Below the pieces are notes generated by a model that worked only from the letters and a program-made list of their open reading frames with translations, was not told the DNA's origin and did not search any database. Position numbers and translations under genes: made by a program. Shown here one piece after another: positions 43,296 through 53,024 of a stretch of DNA of 64,000 nt. How positions within the stretch are numbered: the stretch's first letter is position 1; the number at the start of each line of letters is the position of its first letter. The stretch comes from Planctomycetota bacterium (GTDB lineage: Bacteria; Planctomycetota; UBA11346): assembly GCA_013816485.1 (NCBI GenBank), contig JACDEI010000007.1, positions 61,278 through 125,277 of the forward strand, in the 5' to 3' direction.

Positions 43296-43540
43296 CCTCA
43301 GGAGTGGTTTCAAAACTATCTGCGTAGCGAGCCCGGCCATCGTCGAGCGAGGCAAGGAAGACGGTCGGCTTGGAGCGGAGGGCGAACCTTGTGAGTCGGA
43401 TGCCTTTCGGGGCATCCGACGCCCGCAGCGAATCGACGGGTGGCCGTAGGCCATGTTGAGCACCACATCGATCGTCTGACGCCGCCGCAGCCGACGAGGG
43501 CAGGGCGCAGTAGCAGAGGGTTTTGAAGCCGCTCCTGAGG
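43296..43540. mobile_element. MITE-like element with 21-bp terminal inverted repeats
   Basis: The ends CCTCAGGAGTGGTTTCAAAAC and GTTTTGAAGCCGCTCCTGAGG are inverted repeats with two mismatches, and weaker complementarity continues about 25 bp inward. The 245-bp interior has no ORF of note but holds a perfect hairpin (GTCGGATGCC..GGCATCCGAC, 43395-43420). No obvious target duplication flanks it. It looks like a non-autonomous or internally deleted transposable element. Confidence 0.6.
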
Positions 43541-43544
43541 TAAG

Positions 43545-43849
43545 TTATTTCTTCTGGTTCACGGACTTGGCCGAAACGGACTTGTTATATTTCTCAGAAA
43601 AAGCATTGATCCATGACTTCGGACCGCCTTCCAGATAACCCAATTCACCGAGTTTATTTCCGTCAGCGTCAAGGATCAGAATCGTGGGATAACCACGGAT
43701 ACCATACGTCATCGCCAATTCCTGATTCTGCTTGCGCAACTGCGCGGATTGGGGCTTGGTGTTCGGAAAGTCGAGTTCCAAGAGGACGACGTTGGCCGCC
43801 GCCCACTCTTTAAACATCGGCGGATTGGCACGCATTTCATGGGCTAATG
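43545..43849 (-). pseudogene. 5'-truncated thioredoxin-fold gene
   Basis: The frame encodes LAHEMRANPPMFKEWAAANVVLLELDFP, LAMTYGIRGYPTILILD and a C-terminal helix, which is the second half of a thioredoxin_7-type domain including the cis-Pro loop RGYPT. The signal peptide and the CxxC half are missing: the reading frame runs back only to a stop shared with the end of the adjacent large lipoprotein gene. An ATG at 43835 exists but would make only a half domain. Confidence 0.75.
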
Positions 43850-45307
43850 CTAGTTTCCCGGACTACTTTTCGTGTCGTTTTCTGAAACGTGTGCGGGGAT
43901 GGAGTTCGGAGATGAGGCGTTGCTTCCTTTTTTGGGATCCTGACTTCTTTCTCGGTCCCGCACGAGCAGGGATGAGATTGCTCGGTATGAGATGAGCAGC
44001 GCGAATAACACACCCAGCAATACGCAGACGCGCCAGACAAATGCATTCATCACAACCTGGCTCTGATCGGTCGCCGTCATGATCCGCCCGTCGACCGAAT
44101 CATTCACCTCCTCTATCGCGTGTTTCAATTCTGGCGATCCCAGCAGGTGTTCCGTCGTCGTGAGCAATTCGGTCATTCTTGCCGCGGCGAGCGTCACTTG
44201 CTTAGCCGTCTGCTCGTACTCGCGGATGTCAAAGGGAGGCCCCTCACTGCCCGCCTGCGCGCGGTCCGAGGCCGCATACCGAGCAAACAGGGTATCCGCC
44301 GTCGTGAGGAGTTCTTTAAGTGATTCGCCCGCTGATTTCACCGACGCGACGAACGTGTTTGCCTCGTCGAGAGCGGCCCGCACGTTGGCGATGGTCGCAT
44401 CCGCGCGCTGCAAACGGTCATCGATCCCGGTGAGAATGGCTTTCCGTTCGGCGGCGATGTTTGCAGGTAGTCGCTCGATCTGAGCGGTCAGCGAATGCAC
44501 GTCAGCAAGAGCCGTGGTGAATTCAGGGGTGGCGACCACATCGTCCTTCATCGCCACCGCTTGCCACCGGAGCAGCGTGGATTCGCGCTTGAGCTGATAG
44601 AACATTCGCTCGCCGAGCAATCGTGCCTCGTCGATGGACTGCCCCGCTTCCCCGATCTCCGCGAAGAAGCCCCGGGCCGCGAGTACCTGGGCGGCGGCCG
44701 ACCTGCCCCGCCCGAAGGCGAAGTTTGAGAAGCGAACAAACGAGGCGCGAACGACTTTCGGGTTCTCTTGCCGCCAGTCCCGCAGCAGAGAGTCAAGAAT
44801 GCCGAGTTGCTCGGCGGTGAGCACACGAGCGGCGAGCACCCGCGATTCCGCTCTGGCCTGCGACAGGGCGTCGGCGAGCGTCTGACCTCGCTTGCCGAAC
44901 ACCGCCATGGCCCTGCCGTCGTCGTCCCACTCCTGACTTACCAATGTCGTGACCACGACCAAGTCGAGCACACGGATGAACGCGTCGGCGTTACTGGCGA
45001 GGTCGTAAACGTTGCTGGCGTTGTCCACGAGAAGCATCTGTGCTGCTCGGCGCTGCGCGGGATCAGGGTTATCCTCCTTCAAACCATCGCAGACGGAATA
45101 AAGCAGGCCGACGTAGCGATCGGCAAAGGCGCGGGTGAGTCCGTCTAACTCTGCCAAGGTAACTCGCTCGCCAGCCTCCGCACCTTTTAACCCGCGCGAC
45201 GGCTCCTCTGTAGCGCTTCTCGGTTGCGTGGCGCATCCCTCCAACATGAGCACGGCGATACACAGCCCCAACAGCGTAATGGTGGCAAGTGACGGATGCA
45301 TATTCAT
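43850..45307 (-). CDS. Large lipoprotein with coiled-coil region and C-terminal membrane segment
   Basis: The 485-residue protein starts at MNMHPSLATITLLGLCIAVL; the lipobox is M-L-E-G-C near residue 25. Starts five codons upstream or further are possible but less likely. The mature part is mostly helical, with repeated heptad-like stretches (DDRLQRADATIANVRAALDEANTFVASVKSAGESLKELL). Near the C-terminus one membrane helix (VWRVCVLLGVLFALLISY) is followed by a basic tail. Two membrane contacts suggest an envelope-spanning or signalling-like scaffold. No family is recognised. Confidence 0.75.
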   Translation of the reverse strand: MNMHPSLATITLLGLCIAVLMLEGCATQPRSATEEPSRGLKGAEAGERVTLAELDGLTRAFADRYVGLLYSVCDGLKEDNPDPAQRRAAQMLLVDNASNVYDLASNADAFIRVLDLVVVTTLVSQEWDDDGRAMAVFGKRGQTLADALSQARAESRVLAARVLTAEQLGILDSLLRDWRQENPKVVRASFVRFSNFAFGRGRSAAAQVLAARGFFAEIGEAGQSIDEARLLGERMFYQLKRESTLLRWQAVAMKDDVVATPEFTTALADVHSLTAQIERLPANIAAERKAILTGIDDRLQRADATIANVRAALDEANTFVASVKSAGESLKELLTTADTLFARYAASDRAQAGSEGPPFDIREYEQTAKQVTLAAARMTELLTTTEHLLGSPELKHAIEEVNDSVDGRIMTATDQSQVVMNAFVWRVCVLLGVLFALLISYRAISSLLVRDRERSQDPKKGSNASSPNSIPAHVSENDTKSSPGN

Positions 45308-45515
45308 TGAGCTGGGAGCCATAAAGTAGACACAAGTTGGGGGGTGACATCGCAATGAATTTTGCTCCTGTCCGTTATACGATTTTCGGCCCGGTGAAGC
45401 TGCCGCGTTGATGAAACGCCATCGTATCACGCCGAAAGTATCGAGCTCACCTGCCGGGGTTTTTCCTGTGGCTCGCACCACCGCTTAAGACACCGAAAAC
45501 AAACACCACAACGAT

Positions 45516-45544
45516 CCCTAGCGGGATCTAGGATCCCGCTAGGG
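45516..45544. repeat. Perfect 13-bp palindrome
   Basis: CCCTAGCGGGATC and GATCCCGCTAGGG pair perfectly around TAG, upstream of the large lipoprotein gene. It resembles REP-type stem-loops, and no T-run follows. Confidence 0.75.
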
Positions 45545-46202
45545 AATGCGCACGCCAAATGGTCGGCGACTGTCCCAGATGGGACCAAATATTGGTGCTG
45601 TTGCACCGGGTGAACGGAGATGATCCAGGCGCCAACGTGACTCAACCCTCGCTCCGCGGTGGGAATCCCGACTACGGTGATACTGCGGGCGCATCGTCAT
45701 TTCCTGCACTCCTTTAATGAATTTTTTAGCGCCGCATTCACTCAATTCCGTGCGTGCTCAGGTAGCCTAGCCGAGCATCAAGCATCCTGCGTGCCAACCG
45801 GGCTTCGGCCCCACCGCGACCAGCGTGCGGTCGATTCAGCGAAGAATCGGGATGGTCCGAGGACGACACTACGAACAATTACAATCGCGCATCGTGCGTC
45901 TTGCAGTGGTGTTGTTTGGTTTCCAAATGATTCTGCACTAGCGCAGTGAACCTAAATAGTCAGATACGCGGAGTAGATAGCGGAACAGCGCACTTGAGGG
46001 ATCTAGGAGCCGTCCCTGAAGTCTCATGGTGGTTGGCCTATGACTTGCTTGAATTCACGTGAACGCGGAGCGCAATCATCGACACCATCAATTTTTTCGC
46101 GACCAAGATCGGAACGGACCAATGCCATTTTCGTACCGAGTTAAGTCATCGCGCGCCCTGGTGACGTGGAGTGTCCATGCACATCATCTTCAGTGAAATA
46201 TT
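45545..46202. other. Intergenic region, nothing recognised
   Basis: No frame with a plausible ribosome site and non-repetitive product was found on either strand. The sequence is less GC-rich than most of the window and holds no tandem array. Confidence 0.45.
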
Positions 46203-46322
46203 ATGTTTCATCTTCCCAAGGCGTTCACCATGGTCACGGCACTGGCCGTAGGACTCCCGATTGCGCAGGCAGCTGAAAGGATCCAGGTTAATCCCGATCA
46301 AAACGTTCATTCTCAGGAATGA
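46203..46322 (+). CDS. Possible tiny secreted peptide
   Basis: A 39-residue ORF, MFHLPKAFTMVTALAVGLPIA followed by QAAERIQVNPDQNVHSQE, looks like a signal peptide with an A-Q-A-A cleavage region and a 15-residue mature part. The ribosome site (GTGAAATATT) is weak. It might instead be the start of a gene broken by a frameshift; nothing recognisable continues in other frames. Confidence 0.3.
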   Translation: MFHLPKAFTMVTALAVGLPIAQAAERIQVNPDQNVHSQE

Positions 46323-46533
46323 TGTTCCGCCTTAGCGGAGGCTGCCTCGTTGCACGTGTACCTCGTGCTGAGGTTGTGCCCTGCCGCTCTCTTTTTTTCG
46401 CTATTCCAGCTTGTGTCGCAATCGTCCAGACGGTGGCTGGCAGCAGCGCACGTCTACAACTGATGATGGTTCATTCCGTGTCGGAATGAAGACGCCAGTT
46501 TCATCCTGTTCCCTACTAAGGAGGAGCCCTGTC

Positions 46534-47220
46534 ATGCGATTCGTAAACACCTACCTTTCAATGATAATCTTCATGTCTTTTGCGGCATCCCCCCAACTCT
46601 TTGCGGTTGACCCCTACGCCAAATCGGACCAGAGCTGGATCACCATTAGCGGTACGGCAGTTTCACCCTTTCCCGACGGCTTTACTCTCGACTACGGTGA
46701 AGGTGTAATCAGAGTCGAGCTCGACGACGAAGACCTGAAAAGTGAAGGCAAAGTGATCAGGGATGGAAATCTGGTCACCGTCACGGGAAAAATTGACGAC
46801 GATCTGTTTTCAATGACGTCGATTGAGGCTGACAGCGTCTATGTTCAGGACCTCAATCGCTACATCTGGGCTAGCGCTAAAGACGAGGAACGCTGGATAG
46901 AACATTCCTGGGATCCCATCAAGATCGGCCATGCGAGCATTCGCGGAAAGGTTGAAACGGTAAACCCCACCGAACGAAAATTCACCGTCAAGACTGGAAC
47001 CAAGGTGGTCACTGTCGACACCGTGGGGATGAGATATAATCCCCTGGATGAATATGGGCATCAGAAAATCAGTCCAGGTGACCAAGTGAGCGTTGCCGGC
47101 CAGATGACCAAAAGTTTCATCGATGGACGCGAACTCGAGGCAAAGATGGTGATAACCCTGGTGGATGCCAACCTAGCTCGTCACTCGTCGAAACAGGTCA
47201 AGGATGCCACGAGCAAGTGA
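46534..47220 (+). CDS. Exported protein with two OB-fold-like domains
   Basis: The 228-residue protein starts at MRFVNTYLSMIIFMSFAAS with a strong AAGGAGGAG site. After the signal peptide, two similar beta-rich domains follow: WITISGTAVSPFPDGFTLDYGEGVIRVEL...VTVTGKIDDDLF (about 30-95) and ASIRGKVETVNPTERKFTVKTGTKVVTVDT...VSVAGQM (about 130-205). The GTV...FTVD.G...V.V.GxI pattern resembles bacterial OB-fold (BOF/DUF5666-like) periplasmic proteins. The ligand is unknown. It is monocistronic. Confidence 0.72.
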   Translation: MRFVNTYLSMIIFMSFAASPQLFAVDPYAKSDQSWITISGTAVSPFPDGFTLDYGEGVIRVELDDEDLKSEGKVIRDGNLVTVTGKIDDDLFSMTSIEADSVYVQDLNRYIWASAKDEERWIEHSWDPIKIGHASIRGKVETVNPTERKFTVKTGTKVVTVDTVGMRYNPLDEYGHQKISPGDQVSVAGQMTKSFIDGRELEAKMVITLVDANLARHSSKQVKDATSK

Positions 47221-47912
47221 AATAGGTAATGCCTGCAATTGGATTGAAGCAACCTTAGTTAAATCTGGTCCAACTGATCCTCTGCTATCTGGCGCAAGCT
47301 GATAGCAGACGTTGATCAGACCACCGATTCTCTGCTGACGAACAAAACGCCCCGCCATTGGCCTGACCAGATGACCGGGGTTCGGCCAGTGGCGGGTCGG
47401 AGGCCTGAAATATCTCGGTCTGCTGCTGGGGTCAGCCGCCTACTTTGGCGGTGGATTTTTGCGCTCGCGATGCGCTCCTGGTGGGCATTGCTGATCGGGT
47501 TCGTCGCGGCGATGGTTGCAGCGTTTTTATTCGGGAACCCGTGACGACGCTCAGGGAGGCCTCGGTCGGCTACGACCACAGAAACCGGCCCTTGGCACCG
47601 AACACTGCCTGAGCTAATCGAGCTCACCCAGGTTCCCCGCATGCCGTGCGGGTGCGGCACCAGCTCCAGTAACGACACAGTCCGTCGAAGTCGAGCGAGG
47701 GGATCCTGTGCAAGTACGGGTTGAGAAGTTGGGACGCGCGATCGTGCACAAGGTCGGGAGGCATCGGATTAGCCTCCATTCTCAATTGTAGCCATTCCGA
47801 AACGCCATCGCTAGCGGCCTGCCTAGGCAGCTGCCTGCGGAGCCGGATGTCGCCTTTGGAGAGCGACTTGCAGGATCATTTTAGGCTACATGATCCCGCC
47901 CCACCACTTCCT
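47221..47912. other. Intergenic region upstream of tRNA-Val
   Basis: No gene is convincing; frames on either strand are short or low complexity. The tRNA promoter should lie in the last 100 bp, but I could not assign clear -35 and -10 boxes. Confidence 0.4.
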
Positions 47913-47988
47913 GGGCGGTTAGCTCAGTGGCTAGAGCATTCGCTTCACACGCGAGGGGTCGGGGGTTCAAATCCCTCACTGCCCACCA
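47913..47988 (+). tRNA. tRNA-Val (anticodon CAC)
   Basis: The 76-base sequence folds as a standard cloverleaf: acceptor GGGCGGT with ACTGCCC, D-arm GCTC..GAGC, anticodon stem TTCGC/GCGAG with loop TTCACAC (anticodon CAC, reading GUG), T-arm GGGGG-TTCAAAT-CCCTC, discriminator A and encoded CCA. One U-G pair occurs in the anticodon stem. A Rho-independent terminator follows after eight bases. Confidence 0.96.
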
Positions 47989-47996
47989 GGACATAG

Positions 47997-48027
47997 GCCT
48001 AGGTCTGACAAAGACCTAGGCTTTTTT
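47997..48027 (+). terminator. Rho-independent terminator of tRNA-Val
   Basis: A perfect 10-bp stem (GCCTAGGTCT / AGACCTAGGC) with a five-base GACAA loop is followed directly by six T residues. Confidence 0.95.
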
Positions 48028-48187
48028 GTCGGCCGCCGCCAGCGCCGCCAGCGTCGCCTGGAGATCCCACCAAGGACCTCAGTCCCGCGGCCGGCAACGA
48101 GTGTGGCCTGCAATCGCGAGCCTGCCGCGAGCGCCGCCGTCGGGTTGCTGATGACTGTTCGTGTGGCATCCGCCGCGGTGATCGACG

Positions 48188-49636
48188 TCACCCGCGCATT
48201 ACGCCTTCCACCACCGTGCCGTGCACGTCGGTCAGGCGGTACTGGCGGCCCTGGTGGCGATAGGTCAGGCGTTCGTGGTCGATCCCGAGCAGGTGCAGGA
48301 TGGTCGCCTGGAGATCATGGATGTGGACGGGGTTCTCGGTGATGTTGAAGCCGAAGTCGTCGGTCGCGCCGTAGGTCTGACCGCCCTTGATGCCGCCGCC
48401 AGCGAGTGCGATGGAAAATGCGCGCCCGTGGTGATCGCGGCCGTACTTCTCACGGTTGGCGCCGCCCTGGGCGTAACAGGTGCGGCCGAACTCGCCGCCG
48501 AAGATCACCAGCGTGTCGTCGAGCAGGCCGCGGCTCTTGAGGTCCTTGATCAGCGCGGCGGTCGGCTGATCGACATCCTTGCAGCCGACCGGCATGCGGT
48601 CGTGCAAGCCACCGTGATGATCCCAGCCGCGATGGTAGAGTTGGATGAAACGCACATCGCGTTCGGCCAGACGCCGCGCGAGCAGGCAATGGCGTGCGAA
48701 GGTGCCGGGTTTCTTGGCCTCCTCGCCGTAGAGATCCCAGGTCGATTGCGGTTCGTTGCTGAGGTCGACCAGATCCGGCACCGAGGTCTGCATACGGAAG
48801 GCCATCTCGTGTTGCGCGATACGCGTGTCGATCTCGGCATCGTTGCTGCGTTCACGCTCCTGCGTGTTGAGCACGACGAGGTCATCAAGCATACCGCGCC
48901 GATGCTCGCGCGTGATCCCAGGAGGATCACCGAGGTAGAGCACCGGATCAGCGCCACCACGTAGCGCGACACCCTGATGCCGGCCGGGCAGGAACCCCGA
49001 GCCCCACAAGCGCGCGAGCAGACCCTGGTCCGGTGCGCCTTTGCTCGGCACCGAGGTCATCACCACAAACGCTGGCAGATCCGCGTTGGCTGAACCGAGA
49101 CCGTAGTCGAGCCACGCGCCCATGCTGGGCCGCCCTGGCAACTGATGCCCGGTCTGGAACAACGTGATCGCCGGATCGTGGTTGATCGCCTCGGTGTGCA
49201 GTGAACGCACGACGCACAGATCATCCGCGACCGTGCCGAGGTTGGGCAACAATTCACTCAGCCACAGACCACTCTGACCGTGCTGGCTGAATTTATACCG
49301 GCTCGGTTGCAGCGCGAGTCGCGCCTGACCGGCGACCATGCCGGTGATACGTTGGCCACGGCGCACCGAATCGGGCAGATCCTGATCAAAGCGTTTATCG
49401 AGCTCCGGTTTTGGATCGAACAGGTCGAGGTGTGACGGACCGCCGGATTGGAACAGGCAAATCACGCGTTTGGCTTTGGGGGGGAAATGCGGGACGCCGG
49501 TGATTCCGGGTGCGGCGGCACGTGCGGATGGCGCGATCAGCGAACCGAGCGCAGCCAGGCCGACACCGTAGGCGGAGCGGGCGAGCAGGGAACGGCGGGT
49601 GATGCCCGTGTCAGAGATCAGCGGATGGTGTGGCAT
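48188..49636 (-). CDS. DUF1501 (sulfatase-like) Tat-exported protein
   Basis: The 482-residue protein starts at MPHHPLISDTGITRRSLLARS with GAGGACG as ribosome site; an ATG six codons upstream is possible. The twin-arginine signal (TRRSLLARSAYGVGLAALG) indicates export as a folded protein. DUF1501 features include VICLFQSGGPSHLDLFDPKPEL, NHDPAITLFQTGHQLPGRPSMGAW, FIQLYHRGWDHHGGLHDRM and VIFGGEFGRTCYAQG, with alkaline-phosphatase-superfamily metal-binding His/Asp residues. It follows the PSD1 gene on the same strand, the standard pair of Planctomycetota, thought to work together in polysaccharide or sulfated-compound breakdown. Confidence 0.95.
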   Translation of the reverse strand: MPHHPLISDTGITRRSLLARSAYGVGLAALGSLIAPSARAAAPGITGVPHFPPKAKRVICLFQSGGPSHLDLFDPKPELDKRFDQDLPDSVRRGQRITGMVAGQARLALQPSRYKFSQHGQSGLWLSELLPNLGTVADDLCVVRSLHTEAINHDPAITLFQTGHQLPGRPSMGAWLDYGLGSANADLPAFVVMTSVPSKGAPDQGLLARLWGSGFLPGRHQGVALRGGADPVLYLGDPPGITREHRRGMLDDLVVLNTQERERSNDAEIDTRIAQHEMAFRMQTSVPDLVDLSNEPQSTWDLYGEEAKKPGTFARHCLLARRLAERDVRFIQLYHRGWDHHGGLHDRMPVGCKDVDQPTAALIKDLKSRGLLDDTLVIFGGEFGRTCYAQGGANREKYGRDHHGRAFSIALAGGGIKGGQTYGATDDFGFNITENPVHIHDLQATILHLLGIDHERLTYRHQGRQYRLTDVHGTVVEGVMRG

Positions 49637-49678
49637 GATCGCGTCCTCATACATGCGGAAGTGAAGCCGGAGAGACTA

Positions 49679-49788
49679 CGAACAGGAGACGCAGAGACGC
49701 AGAGATTGGAGGAGAAGAATCGGCAGACGATCAGATGGAAACCTTGGCTCGCCTCCTCTGATCTCCGCGTCTCCGCGGCTCCTGTTCG
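49679..49788. repeat. Intercistronic inverted repeat between PSD1 and DUF1501 genes
   Basis: Arms at 49679-49714 and 49753-49788 are reverse complements with a few mismatches (CGAACAGGAGACGCAGAG against CTCCGCGGCTCCTGTTCG in inverse). Each contains two ACGCAGAG-like units. The arms fill most of the 170-bp gap between the two genes. Confidence 0.8.
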
Positions 49789-49806
49789 ATTCCTTGCCGT
49801 CATCGG

Positions 49807-52800
49807 TTAATCCCGGCTGATGGTGGCGTCGAGGTTGAGCAGCAGCGAGCCGAGCGCTGACCACGCGGCGAGTTCTACCGGCGGCAGCGCAGCATCCGCC
49901 GGCACCGTGCCGACCGCGAGGTAACGCTTGGCGCTTTCTGCGGTGAAGGATGCACGACCACGCGCAAGCGCTGCTTCCAGCACGGTCAGTTCCTTCGCCG
50001 TCGGTTGACGCGCGGTCGCCAGACGGAAGCCGAGCGTCAGACGTGCGCGATCGTCGCCGTCGCTGTGCAGCAACCGTGTCCCGAGTCCACGCGCTGCCTC
50101 GACGAAGCCCGGTTCATTGAGCAGCACCAGCGACTGCAACGGCGTATTGGTGCGTGAACGACGTGCGGTGCACGATTCACGATCGGGTACATCGAACGCC
50201 GTCATCACCGGATGCGGCACCGTGCGTTTCCAAAAGGTGTAAAGACTACGGCGGAATCGGTCGTCGCCGGTGCTCGGCACCCATTCGGTGCCGGGATAGG
50301 GCGCATCGACCACCACGGTTTTGTAGAGCTCGTCGGGTTGGTACGGGAACACGCTTGGCCCGCCGAGACGATGACGCAGCAAGCCGCTCAGGGAGAGCGC
50401 TTGATCGCGCAGCACCTCGGCCGGTAGACGCAGACGCGGCGATCCAGCAAGCAAACGATCCTCGGGATCGGCGCTGATCGCCGCGGACTCGCGACGTGAC
50501 GATTGCCGGTAGGTGGCCGACAACACCAACTCCTTGATCAGTGGTTTCATCCGCCAGTCACCGGCGATCAATCGCCGTGCGAGGTGATCGAGCAGGTCGG
50601 GATGGCTGGGGAACTCGCCTTGCAGACCGAAGTCCTCCGCCGTGCGCACCAGGCCGATGCCGAACAGGCGTTGCCACACGCGATTCACCGCTACGCGGGC
50701 GGTCAGTGGGTGATTGGGATCGGTCAGCCAACGCGCGAGGCCAAGGCGGTTGCGCAGTGCACCCGACGGCCACGCGACGCCGAGCGCGGCTGGCACGTCG
50801 ACCGTGACCACGTCACCGGGCGCATCGTAGGCACCACGCAGCAACACGTGGGTGGTGCGCGGCTCGGCCATCTCGCTCATCACCATGGTGGTGGGCAGCG
50901 AGCGTTGCAATGCGAGCAGGGCTTGATGGTTCGCCTCACGCTGCGCCCAGGCGCTTGCAGCCGCCGGATCACGCTGACGTGCCACGGTCAGACGCGCCCA
51001 GGACATCAGACGCGCGTCCGGTGATTGACGGACCAGGCGAGCAAGTGCGGCGTCGCCGACGGTCTGCACCGCGGTTGGATCCAGCACCCGCTGCAACAAC
51101 CGGAGATCCGCCAAGCGACCATTAAAAGGCTGTGGATCAGCCGCCTGACGCGCGCCCAGACGTGGCGTGCCACCGGGCGAGCCGCTGATGTCATCCGCCA
51201 GCAGCTCACTGGCCACCTCACGGCCATCGATGAACACCCGCACCCCGGCAGCGCTACGTCCACCATCGCTGGTGATCGTCAGATGATGCCACGCGCCCAC
51301 GGTAAGCGGTTGCTCTGCGACCACCTGCGTCGCGTAGGTCGGCCACATCTGCGAACGGCGGATTTCGATGCGACCATCGGCGCGCACCAGGATCTCATTG
51401 CCGGCGCCGTAACTGGCAGCGGCGCGGTTGGTGGTCCAATTGATCGACGACAACACCGTGCCCGCACCGCCATCCCAACGGATGAACGCGACGAAGCTCC
51501 AGGGTTTGGCCAGATCGATGACGTCCTTCGTCAACTCGGCGCCAGTGGCTGGCGCTGTAAAGACGGCGCCGAGCGCCGCGTCATCAACCAACATCACGCC
51601 TGCGCCGGTGAAGGGTTTGCTGTCGGGCCGCGCGGCGTTCGCCGCGCCCTCCGCTCCACCTATCAGGTGCAGCACTGGTTTGTTCAGCAGGTCGCCATCT
51701 CCAAGCCCCAGGTCATTCAGCGCGGACCACGGTTCACCTGTCTGCGCCTGCATGGCCGTAGTCAGCACCTGGTCTGCCGCCGCCATGCCGGCAATCAGGC
51801 CAGCGATCTGACGCTGCTGCGCCACGGTCGGCGCACGCATGAGCGGACGCGCATTGGCCACGCGACCGTCTTCGCCATGTTCGTCGACCTGATTGAAGGC
51901 AGCGAACAGCTGGTAGTAGTCCCGTTGACTGACCGGGTCGTACTTGTGGTCGTGGCAGCGCGCGCACTCGAGGGTCAAGCCCATGAACGCCAGACCGAGC
52001 GTGCGCACACGATCAGCGACGTATTCGACGCGGTACTCCTCGTCGATGATGCCACCCTCGCTGTTGATCACGTGGTTGCGGGAAAATCCGGTGGCGATGT
52101 GGTCGTCGAGCGTGGCGTCCGGTAGCAGATCGCCGGCAAGCTGGGCGGTGAGGAAGCGGTCGTAGGGCAGATCACTGTTGAGCGCATCGATCACCCAATC
52201 ACGCCAACGCCACATCGAACGCGCACTGTCGTTGTTGAAGCCGTGGGTGTCGGCGTAACGCGCGATGTCGAGCCATTCCTCCGCCTGGCGTTCGCCGTAG
52301 CGCGGTGATGCCAGCAGCCGATCGACCGCCGCAGCGTAGGCCGCTTCGCCGCGTTTGGCGAGGTCGGCGGTGAAGGCGTCGACTTCTGCTGGTTCCGGCG
52401 GCAGGCCGACGAGGTCGAGGCTGACGCGACGCAGCCACGTCGGCGGCGCCGCCTCTGCCGTTGGGGTGAGCTTCGCCGTCTGCAGACGCGCAGCGATGAA
52501 GTGATCAACCGACGAGCGAGCCCAATCGGCGCCCGCTTTCGGAATGGCCGGCGTGCGCGGTGGCACAAACGACCAGTGACGATCGTACCGCGCGCCTTCG
52601 GCCACCCAGCGTTCGAGTAGCGCGATCTGCTGCGGCGTCAGCGGGCGTTTGGCCTCCGGCGGCGGCATGAGGTCGTCAAGGTCGCTGGTACGCAGACGTT
52701 TGACCAGTTCACTCTCGTTCGGCTTGCCTGGGACGATCGCCGCGTGTCCATCGCGCGCCGCGGTAGCGCTGGTGGGCTCGTCGAGACGCAACTTGGCTTT

Positions 52801-52956
52801 GCGCTCCTTGGGGTCCTGGCCGTGGCAGTGAAAGCAGTGTTCGGACAGGATCGGCCGCACATCGCGATTGAAGTCCAGGGCTGGTTCGCTCGCCGCCAGC
52901 AACGGCACGGCGGTGATAACGGCCAACAGCAGGATCAGGCGGATGAGGACGTGCAT
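49807..52956 (-). CDS. Planctomycete cytochrome c (PSCyt1)/DUF1549/DUF1553 protein with LamG-like domain
   Basis: The 1049-residue protein starts at MHVLIRLILLLAVITAVPLL; upstream codons are in a divergent promoter region. After the signal, a planctomycete-type cytochrome c domain holds C41-x-x-C44-H45 (SEHCFHCHGQDPKERKAKLRLD) and the likely distal Met in LMPPPEAKRPL. DUF1549 follows (about 155-370), then a LamG/concanavalin-like insert (about 430-620) and C-terminal DUF1553/PSD1 (about 690-990, NRLGLARWLTDPNHPLTARVAVNRVWQRLFG). Such proteins are membrane- or periplasm-associated haem proteins coupled to DUF1501 partners. A PAS-AraC regulator is divergent from it. Confidence 0.95.
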   Translation of the reverse strand: MHVLIRLILLLAVITAVPLLAASEPALDFNRDVRPILSEHCFHCHGQDPKERKAKLRLDEPTSATAARDGHAAIVPGKPNESELVKRLRTSDLDDLMPPPEAKRPLTPQQIALLERWVAEGARYDRHWSFVPPRTPAIPKAGADWARSSVDHFIAARLQTAKLTPTAEAAPPTWLRRVSLDLVGLPPEPAEVDAFTADLAKRGEAAYAAAVDRLLASPRYGERQAEEWLDIARYADTHGFNNDSARSMWRWRDWVIDALNSDLPYDRFLTAQLAGDLLPDATLDDHIATGFSRNHVINSEGGIIDEEYRVEYVADRVRTLGLAFMGLTLECARCHDHKYDPVSQRDYYQLFAAFNQVDEHGEDGRVANARPLMRAPTVAQQRQIAGLIAGMAAADQVLTTAMQAQTGEPWSALNDLGLGDGDLLNKPVLHLIGGAEGAANAARPDSKPFTGAGVMLVDDAALGAVFTAPATGAELTKDVIDLAKPWSFVAFIRWDGGAGTVLSSINWTTNRAAASYGAGNEILVRADGRIEIRRSQMWPTYATQVVAEQPLTVGAWHHLTITSDGGRSAAGVRVFIDGREVASELLADDISGSPGGTPRLGARQAADPQPFNGRLADLRLLQRVLDPTAVQTVGDAALARLVRQSPDARLMSWARLTVARQRDPAAASAWAQREANHQALLALQRSLPTTMVMSEMAEPRTTHVLLRGAYDAPGDVVTVDVPAALGVAWPSGALRNRLGLARWLTDPNHPLTARVAVNRVWQRLFGIGLVRTAEDFGLQGEFPSHPDLLDHLARRLIAGDWRMKPLIKELVLSATYRQSSRRESAAISADPEDRLLAGSPRLRLPAEVLRDQALSLSGLLRHRLGGPSVFPYQPDELYKTVVVDAPYPGTEWVPSTGDDRFRRSLYTFWKRTVPHPVMTAFDVPDRESCTARRSRTNTPLQSLVLLNEPGFVEAARGLGTRLLHSDGDDRARLTLGFRLATARQPTAKELTVLEAALARGRASFTAESAKRYLAVGTVPADAALPPVELAAWSALGSLLLNLDATISRD

Positions 52957-53024
52957 GCCACATGCTGCCCGGCGCAGACCCAACGTGCTTTGACGACCGC
53001 CGCGGCCTTTGGTACAGATGCCGC

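Noticed and set aside
47316..47678. 120-codon minus-strand frame before tRNA-Val
   Set aside because: Its composition is atypical, it has no start signal and no family resemblance was seen.
47976..48191. Small minus-strand frame starting GTG in a GTGA overlap with the DUF1501 stop
   Set aside because: The overlap looks like translational coupling, but the frame turns basic and low-complexity, runs through the terminator and ends antisense to tRNA-Val. It could at most be the stump of a lost gene.
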